Of a stretch of DNA of 6,231 bases, positions 5,664 to 6,231 are shown piece after piece. This stretch comes from Halobacteriales archaeon SW_10_68_16 (lineage in GTDB: Archaea > Halobacteriota > Halobacteria > Halobacteriales > Haloarculaceae): positions 1-6,231 of the forward strand of contig PXSG01000079.1 in assembly GCA_003023485.1 (NCBI GenBank). The letters are read 5' to 3'. The notes below the pieces were generated by a model. That model had not been told where the DNA came from and made no database searches. It saw only the letters and a list, made by a program, of their open reading frames with translations. The first letter of the stretch is position 1. The number at the start of each line of letters is the position of its first letter. The translations under genes were made by a program, and so were the position numbers.

Positions 5664-5672
5664 ACCATACTG
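5664..5672 (-). promoter_or_regulatory. TATA-like element for hisD
   Basis: The reverse strand reads CAGTATGGT, centred 27 nt before the ATG at 5641. It is a weak TATA match, but the spacing equals that of the other genes here. hisD would thus be transcribed from a leaderless or near-leaderless promoter in the 74-nt gap after the J-protein gene. Confidence 0.4.
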
Positions 5673-5689
5673 TTTGCTATCGAGACGCT

Positions 5690-5730
5690 ACCTGGCGCGA
5701 TCAGGTCAGTGCCTGTCAGGTGTACACCTG
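5690..5730. repeat. Two tandem dyads built from CAGGT/ACCTG
   Basis: Four copies of one 5-mer occur in alternating orientation: ACCTG at 5690-5694, CAGGT at 5702-5706, CAGGT at 5717-5721 and ACCTG at 5726-5730. The last two form a perfect 14-bp palindrome, CAGGTGTACACCTG (5717-5730), overlapping the stop codon of the J-protein gene. The first two form a dyad with a 7-base spacer. They lie 18-60 nt upstream of the hisD TATA-like element, so they could be activator or repressor sites, or a termination structure for the J-protein gene. Confidence 0.5.
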
Positions 5731-5940
5731 CGAGACGAGGTGGACGACAGAGACCACGGCGACCACCACGACGAGGAGAACGTTCCGTGCGGTCGTCAGC
5801 CGCTTGAACCGCTCGGGGGCGGTGGGGTCGTCGCTGACGTCCGGATGGCACTCCTTCACCAGGTCGCGGTACGCGCGACGAATGGCGTCCCCGTCGGCGT
5901 CGCCGTCGACCCCCAGCGCGGTGTAGAACGTCTCTCCCAT
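5716..5940 (-). CDS. Small J-domain protein with C-terminal hydrophobic tail
   Basis: A 74-residue protein. Residues 4-54 form a DnaJ-type J-domain: FYTALGV (helix I), IRRAYRDLVKECHPDVSDDP with the essential HPD at 32-34, and APERFKRLTTARNVL (helix III). J-domains stimulate the ATPase of Hsp70 (DnaK). Right after helix III, where relatives continue with a D-x-x-R-x-x-YD segment and further domains, this protein switches to about 20 hydrophobic residues (VLLVVVVAVVSVVHLVSQVY, 54-73) and stops. The result looks tail-anchored, with the J-domain in the cytoplasm. It may be a genuine small membrane J-protein or one cut short by rearrangement. The start at 5940 (MGETFYTALGV) is preferred. The frame also allows a TTG at 5967 adding nine residues, but the TATA-like element at 5970-5979 then lies too close. 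It is followed by hisD on the same strand. Confidence 0.8.
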   Translation of the reverse strand: MGETFYTALGVDGDADGDAIRRAYRDLVKECHPDVSDDPTAPERFKRLTTARNVLLVVVVAVVSVVHLVSQVYT

Positions 5941-5958
5941 CCCCGCGTCGATGTACGT

Positions 5959-5969
5959 GGTTGACAACC
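5959..5969. repeat. 11-bp palindrome in the J-protein core promoter
   Basis: GGTTG-A-CAACC is a perfect dyad with a single central base. It sits immediately downstream of the TATA-like element at 5970-5979 and upstream of the expected transcription start. That is a typical archaeal repressor position, so an operator is plausible. Unlike most dyads here it is not GC-only, which makes chance occurrence a little less likely. Confidence 0.4.
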
Positions 5970-5979
5970 ATAAATATAA
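5970..5979 (-). promoter_or_regulatory. TATA box for the J-domain gene
   Basis: The reverse strand reads TTATATTTAT, the most AT-rich and TATA-like stretch in the window. It is centred about 35 nt before the ATG at 5940, predicting a transcript with a leader of roughly 8-10 nt. It is bordered by a perfect palindrome at 5959-5969. Confidence 0.6.
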
Positions 5980-6064
5980 CTCTAGCTACAACTGGCCGCG
6001 AGCCAGGGAAGCCTTTTCGCTGTCCCGCGTCTACGGTCGCTCGGGCCACGACACCGTCGCGGGG

Positions 6065-6087
6065 TATACATCCGCCCAATAGGCGGG
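6065..6087 (+). promoter_or_regulatory. TATA-like element and adjacent dyad before the right-edge gene
   Basis: TATACA at 6065-6070 is followed by an inverted repeat, CCGCC (6072-6076) and GGCGG (6082-6086) with a 5-base spacer. If this TATA element drives the gene at 6126, transcription would begin near 6093, leaving a leader of about 33 nt, longer than for other genes in the window. The dyad would lie between the TATA element and the transcription start, a possible operator. No convincing Shine-Dalgarno sequence precedes the ATG. The rest of the 5980-6125 gap shows nothing I can identify. Confidence 0.35.
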
Positions 6088-6125
6088 CAAGAACCGCTAC
6101 ACTGCCGGCGACCCGACGGTCGCAT

Positions 6126-6231
6126 ATGGCACACAAAGCGATGGCCGAGGAAACCGAGACCGAACCGACCGACAGCGCGGCGCTCCACGACCAGCGACGG
6201 GCGTCCGTCGCGGAGGTCCGCGAGACGTACG
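6126..6231 (+). CDS. Unidentified acidic protein, 5' part only
   Basis: An open frame from the ATG at 6126 runs to the right edge without a stop, giving 35 complete codons. The protein begins MAHKAMAEETETEPTDSAAL and continues HDQRRASVAEVRETY. The acidic, Thr- and Glu-rich start and the G/C-rich third codon positions fit a haloarchaeal cytoplasmic protein. An internal Met at residue 6 is an alternative start. The piece is too short to place in a family, so no function is proposed. It is divergent from the J-protein gene, with 185 nt between the two start codons. Confidence 0.6.
   Translation, partial: MAHKAMAEETETEPTDSAALHDQRRASVAEVRETY

Noticed and set aside
4559..5926. A 455-residue forward-strand frame opposite hisD
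   Set aside because: Antisense mirror of hisD and the J-protein gene, with repetitive Val/Asp/Gly/Arg composition and no recognisable domain.
5716..5967. J-protein starting at a TTG at 5967
   Set aside because: TTG starts are rare, the added nine residues do not resemble the family, and the start would abut the TATA box.
4364..6136. A 590-residue reading of hisD, starting at 6136
   Set aside because: The added N-terminus runs out of frame through the J-protein gene and is low-complexity; length and motifs fit HisD from 5641.
1..6231. CRISPR array, insertion sequence, tRNA/rRNA, toxin-antitoxin or defence island
   Set aside because: No spaced direct repeats, transposase, structural RNA or defence domain was seen; intact genes are mainly housekeeping types.

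Overview
The window is chromosomal DNA from a halophilic archaeon (class Halobacteria). It has high GC content, the predicted proteins are rich in Asp and Glu, and TATA-like elements centred about 26-32 nt upstream of start codons imply mostly leaderless transcripts. Several gene families are typical haloarchaeal ones. The genus cannot be settled from the sequence alone.

Layout, left to right. 1-308 (-): 5' part of a small membrane protein resembling DUF5658, running off the left edge, divergent from 413-1027 (+), a ferritin/rubrerythrin-like protein. That gene runs tail to tail, with a 4-nt overlap, into 1024-1809 (-), an SDR-like protein that lacks the usual catalytic Tyr and Lys. 1875-2324 (-) encodes a TRAM-domain protein with a four-Cys N-terminus and an acidic tail. 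2349-2510 (-) holds the C-terminal third of a UPF0145/YbjQ-type protein. 2547-2807 (+) is a short ORF with the head and tail of a GNAT acetyltransferase but no middle. 2833-3912 (+) is a threonine-synthase-like PLP enzyme. 3922-4305 (-) is an A-type Fe-S carrier, and 4364-5641 (-) is histidinol dehydrogenase (hisD). 5716-5940 (-) is a J-domain protein ending in a membrane-anchor-like segment. 6126-6231 (+) is the start of an unidentified acidic protein that runs off the right edge.

How the genes relate. Most are single transcription units of core metabolism or housekeeping: histidine synthesis, possible threonine or related PLP chemistry, Fe-S assembly and RNA binding. They do not form one pathway. 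hisD stands alone, without other his genes nearby, as is common in haloarchaea.

I found no CRISPR array, insertion sequence, RNA gene, toxin-antitoxin pair or recognisable defence system. The most notable content is a patch of gene decay at about 2349-2807, with two truncated or deleted gene remnants side by side. Also notable are the SDR with a degenerate active site, the small J-protein with a probable membrane tail, and dyad repeats around the hisD promoter.
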